64,000 bases of DNA from Aggregatibacter aphrophilus ATCC 33389 (GCF_900636915.1 NZ_LR134327.1:310001-374000), one strand, 5' to 3'. Shown: positions 34,271 through 47,600, counted from the first letter of the stretch. Numbers and translations: made by a program. Notes: generated from the letters alone by a model not told the origin.

Positions 34271-36103
34271 TTATTCTACTGTTACCGCTTTCGCCAAGTT
34301 ACGAGGCTGATCCACATCGGTGCCTTTGATTAAGGCAATGTGGTAGGCCAATAATTGCATCGGCACGGTATAATAAATCGGCGCGGTGATCTCGCTTACC
34401 GTCGGCATGGTAATAATTTTCATGCCTTCCACTTCGCTGAAGCCGGCTTCTTTATCGGCGAAAACATACAACTGACCGCCACGGGCACGTACTTCTTCAA
34501 TGTTGGATTTGATTTTTTCCAACAATTCATTGTTTGGCGCCACCACAATTACCGGCATATCGGCATCGATTAATGCTAACGGGCCGTGTTTCAATTCACC
34601 GGCAGCATAGGCTTCTGCGTGAATGTAAGAAATTTCTTTTAACTTCAATGAGGCTTCCATCGCAATCGGATAGAATTCACCACGCCCTAAGAATAAGGCA
34701 TGATGTTTCTCTGCAAAATCTTCTGCCAAATCTTCAATATGCTGATCGAATGCCAAGGCCTTTTCAATTTCTGCCGGCAAGGCTTCTAAGGCTTTCACGA
34801 TTTCCTGCTCTTTTTCGGCAGAAAGTGTGCCTTTCGCTTTGCCTACGGCAACCACTAACATTAACAACGCTGCCAACTGTGTGGTAAAGGCTTTGGTAGA
34901 TGCCACGCCGATTTCCACGCCTGCGCGGGTCATGAAGGCTAAATCCGATTCGCGCACCAAAGAAGAGCTGGCAACGTTACAAATCGTCATGGCTGCCATA
35001 TAGCCTTTTTGTTTTGCCAAGCGCAACGCCGCCAAGGTATCGGCGGTTTCACCGGATTGGGAAATCGTAATCAACAAACTGTTCGGGCGGGTCACAAATT
35101 TGCGATAACGGAATTCGGAAGCGATTTCCACATCACAACTGATACCGGCCAAGCTTTCAAACCAATAACGCGACACCATGCCGGAATTGTAAGAGGTTCC
35201 ACAAGCGACAATTTGAATGTGTTCCACTTTCTCTAAAATGTCTTTTGCGCCGTTGCCAATGGATTGAATGACTAAATTATCGTGAGTCAAACGGCCTTGC
35301 ATGGTATTCACTAGTGCAGTCGGTTGTTCGTAAATTTCTTTCTGCATGTAATGGCGGAATTTTCCTTTCTCCGCAGCATCATTTTCAGCGTTGGAATCAT
35401 GCATGCTACGCTCTACTTTCTTACCGTCACGATCGTAAATATCCACGGATCGACGAGTAATTTCTGCAATATCGCCTTCTTCCAAATAAATAAAACGACG
35501 AGTTACGCTTAATAACGCAAGTTGGTCAGAAGCAAGAAAATTCTCACCGATACCCAAGCCAATCACCAGCGGACTACCGGAACGAGCAGCAACCAAATGT
35601 TCGGGATGCATACGATCCATCACGACCATACCATAAGCGCCAGTAAGCTGTTTCACTACTTTTTGTACTGCGTCCAACAGGCTGTCGGTACTACGCATTT
35701 CCCATTCCACCAAATGTGCGATCACCTCGGTGTCGGTTTGAGAGGTAAACACATAACCGCGTTCTTTTAACAGGGTACGTAATTCTTCATAATTTTCGAT
35801 AATGCCGTTATGCACCACTGCGAAATTGCCAGAAACATGCGGGTGCGCGTTATCTTCGGAAGGTGCACCGTGAGTTGCCCAACGGGTGTGTGCGATACCG
35901 GTACCGCCACTAATAGGGGATTTTTCCACCGCATCATCCAATTCTTTCACTTTACCTAAGCAACGTACACGTTGTAATTCGTGCTGTGCATCCACAACCG
36001 CCAAACCTGCCGAGTCATAACCCCGATATTCAAGACGGTGTAATCCGTTAATTAAGATTTCTGCCACATCACGTTGTGCTACCGCACCGACAATTCCACA
36101 CAT
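34271..36103 (-). CDS. glmS: glutamine-fructose-6-phosphate aminotransferase (isomerizing)
   Basis: 610 residues (E. coli 609). The mature N-terminus CGIVGAV gives the glutaminase Cys2 nucleophile; [18 protein letters not shown] and HTRWATHG are class II amidotransferase motifs; two SIS domains bind fructose 6-phosphate ([26 protein letters not shown]). It makes glucosamine 6-phosphate for peptidoglycan and lipopolysaccharide. A DeoR-family regulator lies 49 bases upstream on the same strand. No glmS ribozyme is expected or seen. Confidence 0.97.
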   Translation of the reverse strand: MCGIVGAVAQRDVAEILINGLHRLEYRGYDSAGLAVVDAQHELQRVRCLGKVKELDDAVEKSPISGGTGIAHTRWATHGAPSEDNAHPHVSGNFAVVHNGIIENYEELRTLLKERGYVFTSQTDTEVIAHLVEWEMRSTDSLLDAVQKVVKQLTGAYGMVVMDRMHPEHLVAARSGSPLVIGLGIGENFLASDQLALLSVTRRFIYLEEGDIAEITRRSVDIYDRDGKKVERSMHDSNAENDAAEKGKFRHYMQKEIYEQPTALVNTMQGRLTHDNLVIQSIGNGAKDILEKVEHIQIVACGTSYNSGMVSRYWFESLAGISCDVEIASEFRYRKFVTRPNSLLITISQSGETADTLAALRLAKQKGYMAAMTICNVASSSLVRESDLAFMTRAGVEIGVASTKAFTTQLAALLMLVVAVGKAKGTLSAEKEQEIVKALEALPAEIEKALAFDQHIEDLAEDFAEKHHALFLGRGEFYPIAMEASLKLKEISYIHAEAYAAGELKHGPLALIDADMPVIVVAPNNELLEKIKSNIEEVRARGGQLYVFADKEAGFSEVEGMKIITMPTVSEITAPIYYTVPMQLLAYHIALIKGTDVDQPRNLAKAVTVE

Positions 36104-36151
36104 AAGATTTCCTTTATAAGACTAAAAAACACTGAAAAAAACCACCGCACT

Positions 36152-36928
36152 TTATGCGCAAATGACATCCACGCCATGCGCCTCAATACGGCGTTTATTC
36201 TCTTCCGACAGCAGATTATCGGTAATCAACACATCAATCTGCTGCCACATTAATTCCACATTCGGCATTTTGCGACCGATTTTTTGTGATTCCACCATCA
36301 CGATCACTTCGCGCGCCACATCCGCCATCACTTGGCTCAGCCCGACTAACTCGTTAAACGTTGTCGTTCCACGTTCAAAATCAATACCATCGGCACCAAT
36401 GAATAACTGGTCAAAGTTATAAGAACGCAATACTTGTTCCGCTACTTTACCTTGAAAAGACTCTGAAGCCTTATCCCATGTACCGCCGGTCATTAATAAG
36501 GTCGGCTCGTTTTCTAGGGAACGAAGTTCATTCGCCACGTACATGGAATTAGTCATCACCACTAGGCCTTGTTTATGATTCAGCTGCTTAATCAAAGCAG
36601 CTGTTGTGGTACCACTATCGATAATAATACGGTTGTGATCCAAAATACGTTCCGCCGCTCGTTTTGCAATCGACAACTTTCGTTCCGAAAGAAAATCTTC
36701 TTGTTCATCCTCAATCAGTTCTTGTGGCATTAAAATTGCTCCACCATAACGACGCAACAGAAAGCCATTACGTTCTAATACGGATAAGTCCTTGCGAATA
36801 GTGACTTCCGATGTATCAAACAACTGGACAAGCTGTTCTACGCTGATTTCCCCGCGTTCCAACAATAATTGCATAATGCCATGACGGCGTTGTTGGGTAT
36901 TACGGGGTTGAATATTACGCTTAGTCAT
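36152..36928 (-). CDS. DeoR-family transcriptional regulator beside glmS
   Basis: 258 residues from ATG at 36928 (MTKRNIQPRNTQQRRH). An N-terminal DeoR winged helix (RRHGIMQLLLERGEISVEQ ... TVRKD-type, here TIRKDLSVLERN) is joined to a DeoRC sensor domain (IIDSGTTTAALIKQL; FIGADGIDFERG). It probably regulates the amino-sugar gene glmS in response to a phosphosugar; this is inferred from the family and location only. Confidence 0.88.
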   Translation of the reverse strand: MTKRNIQPRNTQQRRHGIMQLLLERGEISVEQLVQLFDTSEVTIRKDLSVLERNGFLLRRYGGAILMPQELIEDEQEDFLSERKLSIAKRAAERILDHNRIIIDSGTTTAALIKQLNHKQGLVVMTNSMYVANELRSLENEPTLLMTGGTWDKASESFQGKVAEQVLRSYNFDQLFIGADGIDFERGTTTFNELVGLSQVMADVAREVIVMVESQKIGRKMPNVELMWQQIDVLITDNLLSEENKRRIEAHGVDVICA

Positions 36929-37012
36929 TTTTACCAATAAATAGTTCAGATTAAATTTCGGTTCGAAAGTTTATAAGGATTTAAAGGAGATGTAAACAGA
37001 AAGAAAGACAAC

Positions 37013-37042
37013 AAAAAACCCTGTTTACGATAAACAGGGTTT
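37013..37042 (-). terminator. rho-independent terminator after hupA
   Basis: AAACCCTGTTTA and TAAACAGGGTTT form a 12-bp stem with a 3-base loop (minus strand), followed by a T run. It lies 25 bases after the hupA stop. Confidence 0.92.
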
Positions 37043-37066
37043 AGTCATTAAATATAAGGGCTCTAA

Positions 37067-37339
37067 TTATTTAACAGCGTCTTTTAATGCTTTACCAGAA
37101 ACGAATGCCGGAACTTTAGATGCAGCGATTTTGATTTCTGCGCCGGTTTGTGGGTTACGACCGGTACGTGCTTTACGCGCGTTCACTTTAAATGTACCGA
37201 AACCGATTAATTGTACAGCTTCACCTTTTTTCAAGCTGCCGGTGATAGCTTCTAAAGTTGCTTCTAAAGCTGCTTTAGCTTGTTTTTTATTTAATTCAGC
37301 TGAGCTTGCGATAGCATCAATTAAATCTGTTTTGTTCAT
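37067..37339 (-). CDS. hupA: DNA-binding protein HU-alpha
   Basis: 90 residues, the HU length. [22 protein letters not shown] and the arm signature [21 protein letters not shown] (outlined) identify a bacterial HU subunit, a small dimeric nucleoid protein that bends DNA. It is the last gene of the nudC-hemE-yjaG-hupA run, with about 165 bases of upstream space that likely contain its own promoter. Confidence 0.97.
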   Translation of the reverse strand: MNKTDLIDAIASSAELNKKQAKAALEATLEAITGSLKKGEAVQLIGFGTFKVNARKARTGRNPQTGAEIKIAASKVPAFVSGKALKDAVK

Positions 37340-37504
37340 AGATTAGTACCTTCTATTTTTAATAAAATTTAACAGTGGAGGAATAAATAATTCTGTAATT
37401 ATCTATTCAATGACCATAATCACTGTAATCAGTGCAGTGCCAAGATTAATCTAAGTTGGCCTTAAAGCAAAGCAGGAATTGCAAAAATTGCTGAAAATAT
37501 CGCA

Positions 37505-38095
37505 CTAATGGTCAATTTTTATACAAATATTTGAGATTTTCTCTTCGCGTAACTCGTTTTTTAAGTCCTGAATCAGCGCTACATTATGTTTTTCCGCTTC
37601 ATTCAGCACACGGTAAAGTTGCCATTGCAGGTCCAATTCCTGCTGAATCAGATCCGATTCTTTCAATTCGGTGTCGGACAATTCTCGCTCTTGTTCCATT
37701 TCCAAATAACCCGCAACCGTCCCTAAAGAAAGTTGGCTAACTTTTACGGCTTGCTCCAATGATGCCCCCGCAATGATGGTGTGTAACACTTCTGAAAGCC
37801 CTTCACACGCATCTAAAGCAGGAATAACACCATAACACCGGTAATCATTAACATCGGGAATAATATCTTCGAGTTTTTCCAGTTGGTTTTCAAAATTGAT
37901 TTTAGTGTCTTTCACAGTTAAGTATTCCCACACCAAATTCAAAATATTGTGATACACCTTCGCATTTTGCGGTTGTTCGCTAATTTGACAGAACAAATGA
38001 TAATTGGGATACATCCGTTCACATAGGCATGCCATAAAAGTCAGATGCTGCCAAGTGGCGAGATTTTCTAAACGTTTATGAATCGGATTTCGCAT
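37505..38095 (-). CDS. yjaG: YjaG-family protein (DUF416)
   Basis: 196 residues. The pattern LENLATWQHLTFMACLCERMYPNY and QLEKLEDIIPDVNDYRCYGVIPALDACEGL (outlined) is that of YjaG. Its function is unknown. As in E. coli it lies between hemE and hupA, but the nfi gene normally between hemE and yjaG is missing here (only 17 bases separate them). Confidence 0.93.
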   Translation of the reverse strand: MRNPIHKRLENLATWQHLTFMACLCERMYPNYHLFCQISEQPQNAKVYHNILNLVWEYLTVKDTKINFENQLEKLEDIIPDVNDYRCYGVIPALDACEGLSEVLHTIIAGASLEQAVKVSQLSLGTVAGYLEMEQERELSDTELKESDLIQQELDLQWQLYRVLNEAEKHNVALIQDLKNELREEKISNICIKIDH

Positions 38096-38112
38096 AATAT
38101 TTTCACCGCACT

Positions 38113-39177
38113 TTAGAGATGATAAGACTTGGACAGTTGGTGTACCGCATCCACCAACACTTTCGGACTTTCCGTCGGCACATCCTGATGAATACCATGA
38201 CCAAGATTAAATACATGCCCGCTACCTTCACCAAATGCCGCCAAAATCGACCGCACTTCGTCTTCAATTCGGCCGGCAGGCGCATATAACACGCTCGGAT
38301 CCATGTTGCCTTGCAATGCCACTTTATGCCCGATACGGCGACGTGCCTCAGCGACATCCACCGTCCAATCCAAGCCCACTGCATCACAACCAGTATCGGC
38401 AATGGCTTCTAACCATAACCCACCGCCTTTGGTAAACAAAGTTACCGGCACGCGACGACCATCATGCTCACGAATCAAACCGTCCACGATTTTGTGCATA
38501 TAACGCAAGGAAAACTCCGGATACTCACGATGTGCCAACACGCCACCCCACGTATCAAACACCATGACCGCCTGGGCACCGGCTTTAATTTGCGCATTTA
38601 AGTAAAGAATCACGCTGTCTGCCAGTTTATCTAACAAGGCGTGTAATAAGTGCGGTTCGCTATACAGCATTTTTTTAATTTTCGTAAAGGCTTTAGAAGA
38701 ACCGCCTTCCACCATATAAGTGGCCAATGTCCACGGGCTACCGGAAAAGCCGATAAGTGGCACTTCACCATTTAGTTCACGGCGAATCGTGCGCACCGCA
38801 TTCATCACATATTGTAGCTCCTGCTCCGGATCAGGAACGGGCAAATTTTCCACCGCACTTTTGCTGTCAATGACCCGTTCAAATTTAGGACCTTCACCTG
38901 CGCCAAAGCTCAACCCCAAGCCCATGGCATCGGGAATCGTTAAAATATCGGAAAATAAAATAGCGGCATCCAAATCATAACGACGCAACGGTTGCAAGGT
39001 GACTTCACAGGCTAAATCCGCATTGCGGCATAAAGACATAAAATCACCGGCTTGCGCACGAGTGGCTTTGTATTCCGGCAAATATCGACCCGCTTGACGC
39101 ATCATCCAAACAGGCGTCATATCTACAGGTTGGCGTAAAAGGGCTTTTAAATAGCGATCATTTTTTAATGTGGTCAT
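38113..39177 (-). CDS. hemE: uroporphyrinogen decarboxylase
   Basis: 354 residues from ATG at 39177 ([19 protein letters not shown]). The active-site signature [15 protein letters not shown] and the second motif [17 protein letters not shown] (outlined) are present. It removes four acetate carboxyl groups of uroporphyrinogen III in heme synthesis. It begins 8 bases after the nudC stop, so the two are co-transcribed. Confidence 0.97.
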   Translation of the reverse strand: MTTLKNDRYLKALLRQPVDMTPVWMMRQAGRYLPEYKATRAQAGDFMSLCRNADLACEVTLQPLRRYDLDAAILFSDILTIPDAMGLGLSFGAGEGPKFERVIDSKSAVENLPVPDPEQELQYVMNAVRTIRRELNGEVPLIGFSGSPWTLATYMVEGGSSKAFTKIKKMLYSEPHLLHALLDKLADSVILYLNAQIKAGAQAVMVFDTWGGVLAHREYPEFSLRYMHKIVDGLIREHDGRRVPVTLFTKGGGLWLEAIADTGCDAVGLDWTVDVAEARRRIGHKVALQGNMDPSVLYAPAGRIEDEVRSILAAFGEGSGHVFNLGHGIHQDVPTESPKVLVDAVHQLSKSYHL

Positions 39178-39184
39178 AAAACCT

Positions 39185-39967
39185 CTAGTTATCATGATGT
39201 TGTTGACACAATTCCAGTGTCGCTTCAATTAGTTTACGTGCAATAGTGCCATGTGGCGGCAACTCGGGCAGAGGCTCGTCATAATCAAACCATTGCGCGT
39301 CATGAATTTCTTCAGGCTGAATTTGAATCTCACCACCTGCGTAATCTGCTAAAAAACCAACCATTTGTGAATTGGGAAACGCCCAAGGTTGGCTACCAAA
39401 GTAACGCAAATTTTGCACGTGAATATGCGTTTCTTCGTAAACCTCCCGCCGCACCGTCTCTTCAAAAGTTTCACCGGCTTCCACAAAACCTGCTAGGGTG
39501 GTGTATATGCCGCCTTTATGCCGCATATGATTTGCCAATAAAATCTGTCTTCCACGGCGCACGGCAACGATGATCGACGGACAAATCACAGGATAAGTAC
39601 GAAAGCCACAAGCATGACATCTCACCGCCCACTCATCTGACATTTGTTCGTTTTTTCCACCGCACTTGCCACAAAATTGATGGGTTTGATAGAAATGGTT
39701 GAGTTCCACGCCTCGGCACAATAAATTGAAATAGTCCTGCGGTTCGCCTAGCTGCTCACGTAAGGAAAAGTAATCGCGGGTATCTTCCGTTTGATTTTCA
39801 ATCAAATAAAACGGCTGTTGTTGCCACTCGCCAATTTTCAGCGCATTTAAACCATTTAAACCTAAATCGACCGCCTTTCCAAAAGGCAACTTACCATGGT
39901 TTAAATGAATGCTTGAGCCTTGTGTAAATAACCAAAACCCCATGTCTTCGGGTTTAATCGGTTGCAT
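39185..39967 (-). CDS. nudC: NADH pyrophosphatase / NAD-capped RNA hydrolase
   Basis: 260 residues. A zinc ribbon with C99, C102, C117 and C120, the Nudix box G160-x5-E-x7-REVYEE (residues 160-180) and the NADH-specificity array [11 protein letters not shown] (about 192-202) are all present. NudC cleaves NADH and removes the NAD cap from RNA. An uptake-signal core lies in frame near 39660. Confidence 0.97.
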   Translation of the reverse strand: MQPIKPEDMGFWLFTQGSSIHLNHGKLPFGKAVDLGLNGLNALKIGEWQQQPFYLIENQTEDTRDYFSLREQLGEPQDYFNLLCRGVELNHFYQTHQFCGKCGGKNEQMSDEWAVRCHACGFRTYPVICPSIIVAVRRGRQILLANHMRHKGGIYTTLAGFVEAGETFEETVRREVYEETHIHVQNLRYFGSQPWAFPNSQMVGFLADYAGGEIQIQPEEIHDAQWFDYDEPLPELPPHGTIARKLIEATLELCQQHHDN

Positions 39968-40240
39968 ATGAACACCTGTTTAGTTGGTTGAAAAACGCCG
40001 CAAAAAACGACCGCACTTTTGCTCTTAGGCGACAACATAAGAAGCTTGGTGAACTTGTCAAACCTCTAGTCTTATGTTGTTAGTCGCTGAAATTACTTAT
40101 ATTTCGACAAACGCAATGATTGTAATCTCAGCTATGTTTGACTACGTTATCTCATTGCATGAAAAGTGCGGTCATTATAGAGGGTATTTTTCAATTTAGC
40201 GAATAAAACCCCATGCAAAATCAGATTATTGCGTATAAAC
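39968..40240. other. structured gene-free region between nudC and rpoC
   Basis: No gene is supported. Nested inverted repeats are present: an outer pair of uptake signals (about 40009-40021 and 40163-40174), an inner pair GGCGACAACATAAGA (40028-40042) and TCTTATGTTGTTAGTCGC (40070-40087), and GCAATGA (40113-40119) with TCATTGC (40152-40158). It could be a structured RNA or a cruciform-forming spacer. The minus-strand nudC promoter must also lie here. Confidence 0.5.
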
Positions 40241-40267
40241 AAAAACCCGAGCATGAGCCCGGGTTTT
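40241..40267 (-). terminator. rho-independent terminator after rpoC
   Basis: AAACCCGGGC TC ATGC TCGGGTTT (minus strand) forms a GC-rich stem followed by a T run, 17 bases after the rpoC stop. It ends the rplKAJL-rpoBC transcripts. Confidence 0.92.
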
Positions 40268-40283
40268 AAGTGACGAGAATAAA

Positions 40284-43200
40284 TTATTCTGCGTGATCGT
40301 CGTCTTCTACCATATTCAGCATTTCAGCCAAATTTGCCGATGCTTCATCAGAAGTCATGACGAATTCGGAAGCAATCTCTTCTTCATCCGCTGCCGATAA
40401 TCTTACCGGCACCTCTTCTTCGGAAATCACGGTTGGATTTTTATGACGATTTTGGTGATACGCAAAACCGGTACCCGCCGGGATCAAACGACCCACAATG
40501 ACGTTTTCTTTCAAGCCGCGTAATTCATCGCGTTTACCTGCTACTGCCGCTTCCGTTAACACACGTGTGGTTTCTTGGAAGGATGCCGCAGAGATGAAGG
40601 ACTCGGTTGCCAAGGACGCTTTGGTAATACCCAATAATTCACGTTCATATTCCACCGGTGGTTTGCCTTCCGCTTCACGTTTACGGTTAACGATTTTCAC
40701 GCGAGCCACTTCCACTTGTTCCCCTTCAAGGAATTCGGAGTCATAAGCTTTGGTGACAATCGCTTTACGCAACATTTGGCGTACAATAACTTCGATGTGT
40801 TTATCGTTAATTTTTACCCCTTGTAAGCGGTAAACTTCTTGGACTTCATTAACGATATATTCGGTTACTGCGTGTACACCACGTAAACGTAAGATGTCAT
40901 GTGGCGTTTCCGCACCGTCGGAGATTAAATCACCACGATCTACCATTTCACCTTCGAATACGTTCAATTGACGCCATTTCGGAATCATTTCTTCGTACAC
41001 TTCACCTTCCGTCGGAGTAATCAATAAGCGACGTTTACCTTTGGTTTCTTTACCGAAGGACACGATACCGGAGATTTCTGCCAAAATGGCCGGCTCTTTC
41101 GGTTTACGTGCTTCAAACAAGTCTGCCACGCGTGGAAGACCACCGGTAATATCTTTCGTTCCTACGGATTCTTGCGGAATACGTGCTAATGGATCACCGA
41201 TATGCACTTCTGCGCCGTCATCTAGGGTCACGATAGCTTTACTTGGTAAGAAGTATTGCGCTACAACATCGGTACCCGGCACGACAATATCGTTACCTTT
41301 ATCATCAACCAGTTTAATCGCCGGACGTAAGTCTTTACCGGCTGTCGCACGTTCACCCACGTCTTGTACCACAACGGAAGAAAGACCGGTTAATTCGTCG
41401 GTTTGACGGGTAACGGTTAAGCCGTCCACGATATCCACGAATTTCACGAAACCGCCCACTTCAGAGATAACCGGCATGGTATGCGGATCCCAGTTAGCGA
41501 TAGTTTCGCCGGCATTCACATCTTGCTGATCGCCTTTGTTTAAGATCGCACCGTAAGGCACTTTATAGTGTTCTTTGGTACGACCGAAGGTATCCACAAT
41601 GGTTAATTCGGTATTACGAGAAGTTAACACCAATTTGCCTTCATTGTTAGTTACAAATTTCGCATTGGCCAAACGCAATGTACCGTTGTTTTTCACTTGT
41701 ACGCTAGACTCTTTGGCTGCTGCAGATGCCGCACCACCGATGTGGAACGTACGCATGGTTAACTGTGTTCCCGGTTCACCGATAGATTGTGCCGCAATAA
41801 CACCCACGGCTTCACCTTGGTTAATCAGGTGACCGCGCGCTAAATCACGACCGTAACATTTCGCACACACACCAAAGTCGGTATTACAGGTTACAACAGA
41901 ACGGACTTTCACACTGTCCACAGAATTTTCGTCTAATACATCACACAATTTTTCATCTAATAAGGTATTGCGTGGAATTAATACTTCTTCCGTCCCCGGT
42001 TTTAAGATGTCTTCAGCAACGACACGACCTAAAACTTGTTCGCGTAGAGGCACTTTTTCATCGCCACCCTCAATTAACGGGGTCATCACGATACCTTCGT
42101 GTGTACCACAGTCGTCTTCTACGATAACGAGGTCTTGCGCTACGTCAACCAAGCGACGAGTTAAATAACCGGAGTTCGCTGTTTTCAACGCGGTATCCGC
42201 CAAACCTTTACGCGCACCGTGGGTGGAAATAAAGTATTGTAAAACATTTAAACCTTCACGGAAGTTTGCCGTAATCGGGGTTTCGATAATGGAACCGTCC
42301 GGACGTGCCATCAAGCCACGCATCCCCGCTAACTGACGAATCTGTGCTGCAGAACCACGCGCACCGGAATCTGCCATCATAAAGATACTGTTGAAGGACG
42401 CTTGTTTTTCCGGTTTACCTTCACGGTTAATCACTTCTTCCGTAGAAAGGTTTTCCATCATAGCTTTCGCCACACGTTCGTTGGCGGCAGCCCAAATATC
42501 GATCACTTTGTTATAACGTTCGCCGGCAGTCACAAGACCGGATTGGAATTGCTCCTGAATTTCAGCAACTTCTTCTTCCGCTGCAGAAATAATTTCGTAT
42601 TTTTTCGCCGGAATGACCATATCGTCGATACCAACGGAAGAACCGGAACGTGCAGCATAAGCAAAACCGGTATACATAATGTGGTCAGCAAACATGACAC
42701 TGGCTTTCAAGCCTAAACGACGATAGCTTTCGTTAATTAACTTAGAAATCGCCTTTTTGCCCAGTGTTTGGTTAAACAAGCTAAACGGCATACCTTTCGG
42801 TGCGATCATCCATAAAATGGCACGACCGATAGTCGTATCTGTTAATGTGGTTTTTGATTCAAACTCACCGGCTTCGTTTTTCACATACTCAGTAATACGA
42901 ACTTTCACACGAGAATGTAATTCTGCTTGACCGGTACGATAGGCTTTTTCTGCTTCGCGCGGGTCTTGCAATAACATGCCTTCACCTTTACCGTTCACTT
43001 TTTCACGGGTCATATAGTAAAGACCTAACACCACGTCTTGTGACGGAACAATAATCGGATCACCGTTTGCCGGAGAAAGAATGTTGTTCGTAGACATCAT
43101 TAACGCACGCGCTTCTAATTGCGCTTCCAAGGTTAACGGTACGTGTACCGCCATTTGGTCACCGTCGAAGTCCGCATTGAACGCCGCACAAACAAGTGGG

Positions 43201-44552
43201 TGTAATTGAATCGCTTTACCTTCGATTAAGATCGGTTCAAACGCTTGAATACCCAAACGGTGCAATGTTGGCGCACGGTTCAACAGAATCGGATGTTCGC
43301 GAATGACTTCAGCCAAGATATCCCAAACGATCGCATCTTCACGCTCCACCATTTTCTTCGCAGCTTTAATCGTCGTTGCATAACCACGGCTTTCTAATTT
43401 TGCATAGATAAACGGACGGAATAATTCCAACGCCATTTTCTTCGGCAAACCGCATTGATGTAAGTGTAAGTATGGGCCTACTGTGATTACGGAACGACCT
43501 GAGTAGTCAACACGTTTACCCAACAAGTTTTGACGGAAACGACCTTGTTTACCTTTAATCATATCCGCCAATGATTTTAACGGACGACGGTTAGAACCGG
43601 TGATAGCACGACCGCGACGACCGTTATCTAACAATGCATCAACGGATTCTTGTAACATACGTTTTTCGTTACGCACAATAATATCCGGTGCGATTAAATC
43701 CAATAAACGTTTTAAACGGTTGTTACGGTTGATTACACGACGATATAAATCGTTCAAGTCGGAAGTTGCAAAACGACCACCGTCTAACGGCACTAACGGA
43801 CGTAAATCCGGTGGAAGCACCGGTAATACGGTCATCACCATCCATTCCGGTTTGTTGCCGGACTGTAAGAAGGCTTCTAATAATTTTAAGCGCTTAGTGA
43901 TTTTCTTACGTTTGGTTTCGGAATTGGTTTCTTGTAATTCTTCACGTAAATTTTCGCATTCCGCTTCCAAATCGATACCGCGCAATAAGGCTTGAATGGC
44001 TTCCGCACCCATTTTGGCATCGAACTCATCTTGCCAACGGTCTTCCGCGTCAAGATATTGTTCTTCGGTTAACAACTGACCACGCTCAAGATCGGTCATA
44101 CCCGGTTCGATCACAATGTAAGATTCAAAATACAGCACGCGTTCAATATCACGCAAAGGCATATCTAACAATAAACCGATACGGGACGGCAGGGATTTTA
44201 AGAACCAAATGTGCGCCACCGGTGAAGCTAATTCGATATGCCCCATACGTTCACGACGAACTTTAGTTTGAGTGACTTCAACGCCACATTTTTCACAAAT
44301 CACACCACGGTGTTTTAAGCGTTTGTACTTACCGCACAAACATTCGTAATCTTTTACCGGTCCGAAGATACGGGCACAGAAAAGACCGTCACGTTCCGGT
44401 TTAAAGGTACGATAGTTGATTGTTTCAGGCTTTTTAACTTCACCGTATGACCAAGAACGGATCATGTCAGGTGAGGCTAAACCGATTTTAATCACATCAA
44501 AATCTTCAGCGGTTTTTGATTGTGCTTTTAAAAACTTAACTAAGTCTTTCAC
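40284..44552 (-). CDS. rpoC: DNA-directed RNA polymerase subunit beta'
   Basis: I choose GTG at 44552 (1422 residues; V-K-D-L-V-K-F-L) after AGGAGCAAATCT, as in E. coli; the open frame extends 11 codons upstream. The zinc-binding site ([20 protein letters not shown]), the catalytic NADFDGDQM motif and the trigger-loop/bridge-helix region ([21 protein letters not shown], outlined) are present. It is separated from rpoB by about 103 bases, in which a weak inverted AAGTACGGTCG/CGACCACACTT repeat occurs. Confidence 0.98.
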   Translation of the reverse strand: MKDLVKFLKAQSKTAEDFDVIKIGLASPDMIRSWSYGEVKKPETINYRTFKPERDGLFCARIFGPVKDYECLCGKYKRLKHRGVICEKCGVEVTQTKVRRERMGHIELASPVAHIWFLKSLPSRIGLLLDMPLRDIERVLYFESYIVIEPGMTDLERGQLLTEEQYLDAEDRWQDEFDAKMGAEAIQALLRGIDLEAECENLREELQETNSETKRKKITKRLKLLEAFLQSGNKPEWMVMTVLPVLPPDLRPLVPLDGGRFATSDLNDLYRRVINRNNRLKRLLDLIAPDIIVRNEKRMLQESVDALLDNGRRGRAITGSNRRPLKSLADMIKGKQGRFRQNLLGKRVDYSGRSVITVGPYLHLHQCGLPKKMALELFRPFIYAKLESRGYATTIKAAKKMVEREDAIVWDILAEVIREHPILLNRAPTLHRLGIQAFEPILIEGKAIQLHPLVCAAFNADFDGDQMAVHVPLTLEAQLEARALMMSTNNILSPANGDPIIVPSQDVVLGLYYMTREKVNGKGEGMLLQDPREAEKAYRTGQAELHSRVKVRITEYVKNEAGEFESKTTLTDTTIGRAILWMIAPKGMPFSLFNQTLGKKAISKLINESYRRLGLKASVMFADHIMYTGFAYAARSGSSVGIDDMVIPAKKYEIISAAEEEVAEIQEQFQSGLVTAGERYNKVIDIWAAANERVAKAMMENLSTEEVINREGKPEKQASFNSIFMMADSGARGSAAQIRQLAGMRGLMARPDGSIIETPITANFREGLNVLQYFISTHGARKGLADTALKTANSGYLTRRLVDVAQDLVIVEDDCGTHEGIVMTPLIEGGDEKVPLREQVLGRVVAEDILKPGTEEVLIPRNTLLDEKLCDVLDENSVDSVKVRSVVTCNTDFGVCAKCYGRDLARGHLINQGEAVGVIAAQSIGEPGTQLTMRTFHIGGAASAAAKESSVQVKNNGTLRLANAKFVTNNEGKLVLTSRNTELTIVDTFGRTKEHYKVPYGAILNKGDQQDVNAGETIANWDPHTMPVISEVGGFVKFVDIVDGLTVTRQTDELTGLSSVVVQDVGERATAGKDLRPAIKLVDDKGNDIVVPGTDVVAQYFLPSKAIVTLDDGAEVHIGDPLARIPQESVGTKDITGGLPRVADLFEARKPKEPAILAEISGIVSFGKETKGKRRLLITPTEGEVYEEMIPKWRQLNVFEGEMVDRGDLISDGAETPHDILRLRGVHAVTEYIVNEVQEVYRLQGVKINDKHIEVIVRQMLRKAIVTKAYDSEFLEGEQVEVARVKIVNRKREAEGKPPVEYERELLGITKASLATESFISAASFQETTRVLTEAAVAGKRDELRGLKENVIVGRLIPAGTGFAYHQNRHKNPTVISEEEVPVRLSAADEEEIASEFVMTSDEASANLAEMLNMVEDDDHAE

Positions 44553-44655
44553 AGATTTGCTCCTGTCGGAGTTAAACTTATTCAAGTACGGTCGTTTTTC
44601 AAAACGTTTTTAAAATCGACCACACTTGGGCTCAATAGGGGGTCAATACCCTGAC

Positions 44656-47600
44656 TTATTCTTCGTCCAAGTCGATGTTGATACCAAGTGAACGGATTTC
44701 TTTCATAATTACGTTGAAAGATTCCGGTGTGCCCGGATCCATGTGTTGGTTGCCGCTGACGATGTTTTTATACATCTTCGTACGACCGTTCACATCATCG
44801 GATTTCACGGTTAACATTTCTTGTAAGGTATAAGCAGCACCATAAGCTTCAAGTGCCCAAACCTCCATCTCACCGAAACGTTGACCACCGAATTGCGCCT
44901 TACCACCCAACGGTTGTTGAGTAACAAGACTATAAGAACCGGTTGAACGCGCGTGCATTTTGTCATCAACCAAGTGGTTCAATTTGAGCATATACATGTA
45001 ACCTACAGTTACCGGACGCTCGAATTTCTCACCTGTACGACCATCATAAAGGGTAATTTGACCGGAAGTCGGTAAACCACCAAGCTCTAATAAGCCTTTA
45101 ATTTCTTTTTCATGGGCACCGTCAAATACCGGTGTCGCAATCGGCAAACCTTTACGCAAGTTTTGTGCTAAACGCATCACTTCTTCGTCAGTAAAGGTGC
45201 TGAGATCCACTTTTTGTGAACCGCCGCCAAGGTCATAGGCTTTTTGCATGTATTCACGCAATTTCGCAATAGATTGTTGTTGTTTAATCATCGCGTTAAT
45301 TTGATCACCGATACCTTTTGCCGCCAAACCTAAGTGAGTTTCTAAGATTTGACCGATATTCATACGGGACGGAACGCCCAGCGGGTTCAATACAATTTCA
45401 ACAGGTTGACCGTTTTCATCGTATGGCATGTCTTCCACAGGGTTAATTTTGGAGATAACCCCTTTGTTACCGTGACGACCCGCCATTTTATCACCCGGTT
45501 GAATTTGACGTTTCACCGCCAAGTACACTTTAACGACTTTCAACACGCCCGGTGCCAAATCGTCGCCTTGGATAATCTTGTTGCGTTGAACTTCTAATTT
45601 ACGTTCAAATTCTTTGCGTAATTCTTCGTGTTGTTCCGCTAACTGCTCTAATTGGTGCTGTTTTTCCTCGTTATCTAAGGTTTGCTCCAACCATTTAGTG
45701 CGGTCTAATTTATCTAAGGATTTCGCATCGAAACCGCCGGACAACAATAGGTTGCGGACACGCATAAACAAGCCGGCTTCTAAGATCTCAAACTCTTCGC
45801 TCAAGTCTTTTTTCGCTTGTTTTAACTGCATTTCTTCAATTTCTAACGCACGTTTGTCTTTTTCTACGCCATCACGGGTAAACACTTGTACGTCAATAAC
45901 GGTACCGGAAACGCTGTTTGGTACGCGTAGAGAAGAGTCTTTCACATCGGAGGCTTTTTCACCGAAGATCGCACGCAATAATTTTTCTTCCGGCGTTAAT
46001 TGGGTTTCACCTTTCGGTGTCACTTTACCTACCAGAATATCGCCGCCTTTCACTTCCGCACCGATATACACGATACCAGATTCGTCCAATTTACTTAGTG
46101 CGGCTTCACCGACGTTAGGAATATCTGCGGTAATTTCTTCCGCGCCTAATTTGGTATCACGCGCCACACAAGACAGCTCTTGGATGTGAATCGTGGTGAA
46201 GCGATCTTGTTGAACCACACGTTCGGAGACTAACATGGAGTCTTCGAAGTTATAACCGTTCCACGGCATGAAAGCTACGCGAATATTTTGACCTAACGCC
46301 AATTCACCTAAATCGGTGGAAGGACCGTCTGCCAAGATTTCACCGCGTTCCACCGGATCGCCCAATTCCACGCAAGGAATTTGGTTAATACAGGTATTTT
46401 GGTTCGAACGGGTATATTTAATGAGGTTATAAATATCAATACCGGCTTCGCCCGCGACAGTTTCGTCTTCATTGACTTTCACCACGATGCGGGAAGCATC
46501 TACATATTGAATAGTACCGCCGCGTTTTGCCACAACCGCCACACCGGAGTCAAGGGCAACCGATTTTTCGATACCTGTACCGACTAACGGTTTGTCCGCA
46601 CGCAATGTCGGCACGGCTTGACGTTGCATGTTCGCCCCCATCAAAGCACGGTTCGCATCGTCATGCTCCAGGAACGGAATCAATGCCGCCGCTACGGAAA
46701 CCACTTGTTGGGTAGAAACGTCCATATAGTGAATTTCTTCCGGTTTATATAAGCCGGATTCACCATGTTCACCACGACAGGTTACAAAGGCATCGGTAAA
46801 GCGGAAATCATCATCAAGATTGGAGTTCGCCTGTGCGATAACGTATTTGCCTTCTTCAATGGCAGACAAATATTCGATTTCTTCAGTCACCTGACCATTT
46901 ACTACTTTACGGTACGGAGTTTCTAAGAAGCCGTAGTCGTTAGTACGCGCATAAACGGAAAGGGAGTTAATCAAACCGATGTTTGGCCCTTCAGGCGTTT
47001 CAATCGGACACACGCGACCATAGTGGGTAGCATGTACGTCACGCACCTCAAAACCTGCACGTTCACGGGTTAAACCGCCCGGACCCAATGCAGAAATACG
47101 ACGTTTGTGTGTGACTTCTGATAACGGGTTGTTTTGGTCCATGAATTGAGATAACTGAGATGAACCAAAGAATTCTTTCACCGCAGCAGAAATTGGTTTT
47201 GCGTTAATTAAATCTTGTGGTGTGATGGCATCTAAATCACCTAAAGATAAACGCTCTTTCACCGCACGTTCAACACGTACCAAGCCAATACGGAACTGGT
47301 TCTCTGCCATTTCACCCACAGAACGGATACGACGGTTACCTAAGTGGTCAATATCATCCACTTCACCGCGACCATTACGAATATCAATCAGTTTCTTCAT
47401 CACACTGACGATATCTTCATTACTTAACGTACCGTTACCGGTGGCTTCTTCAATACCTAAAGAGCGGTTAAATTTCATTCTACCTACAGCAGACAAATCA
47501 TAACGATCGGAAGAGAAGAACAGGTTGTCAAATAATGCTTCTGCGGCTTCTTTTGTCGGTGGTTCACCCGGACGCATCATGCGATAGATTTCCACTAACG

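Noticed and set aside
44590..44640. Terminator in the rpoB-rpoC spacer
   Set aside because: The inverted pair resembles degenerate uptake signals with mismatches; a strong terminator inside this operon would be unlikely.
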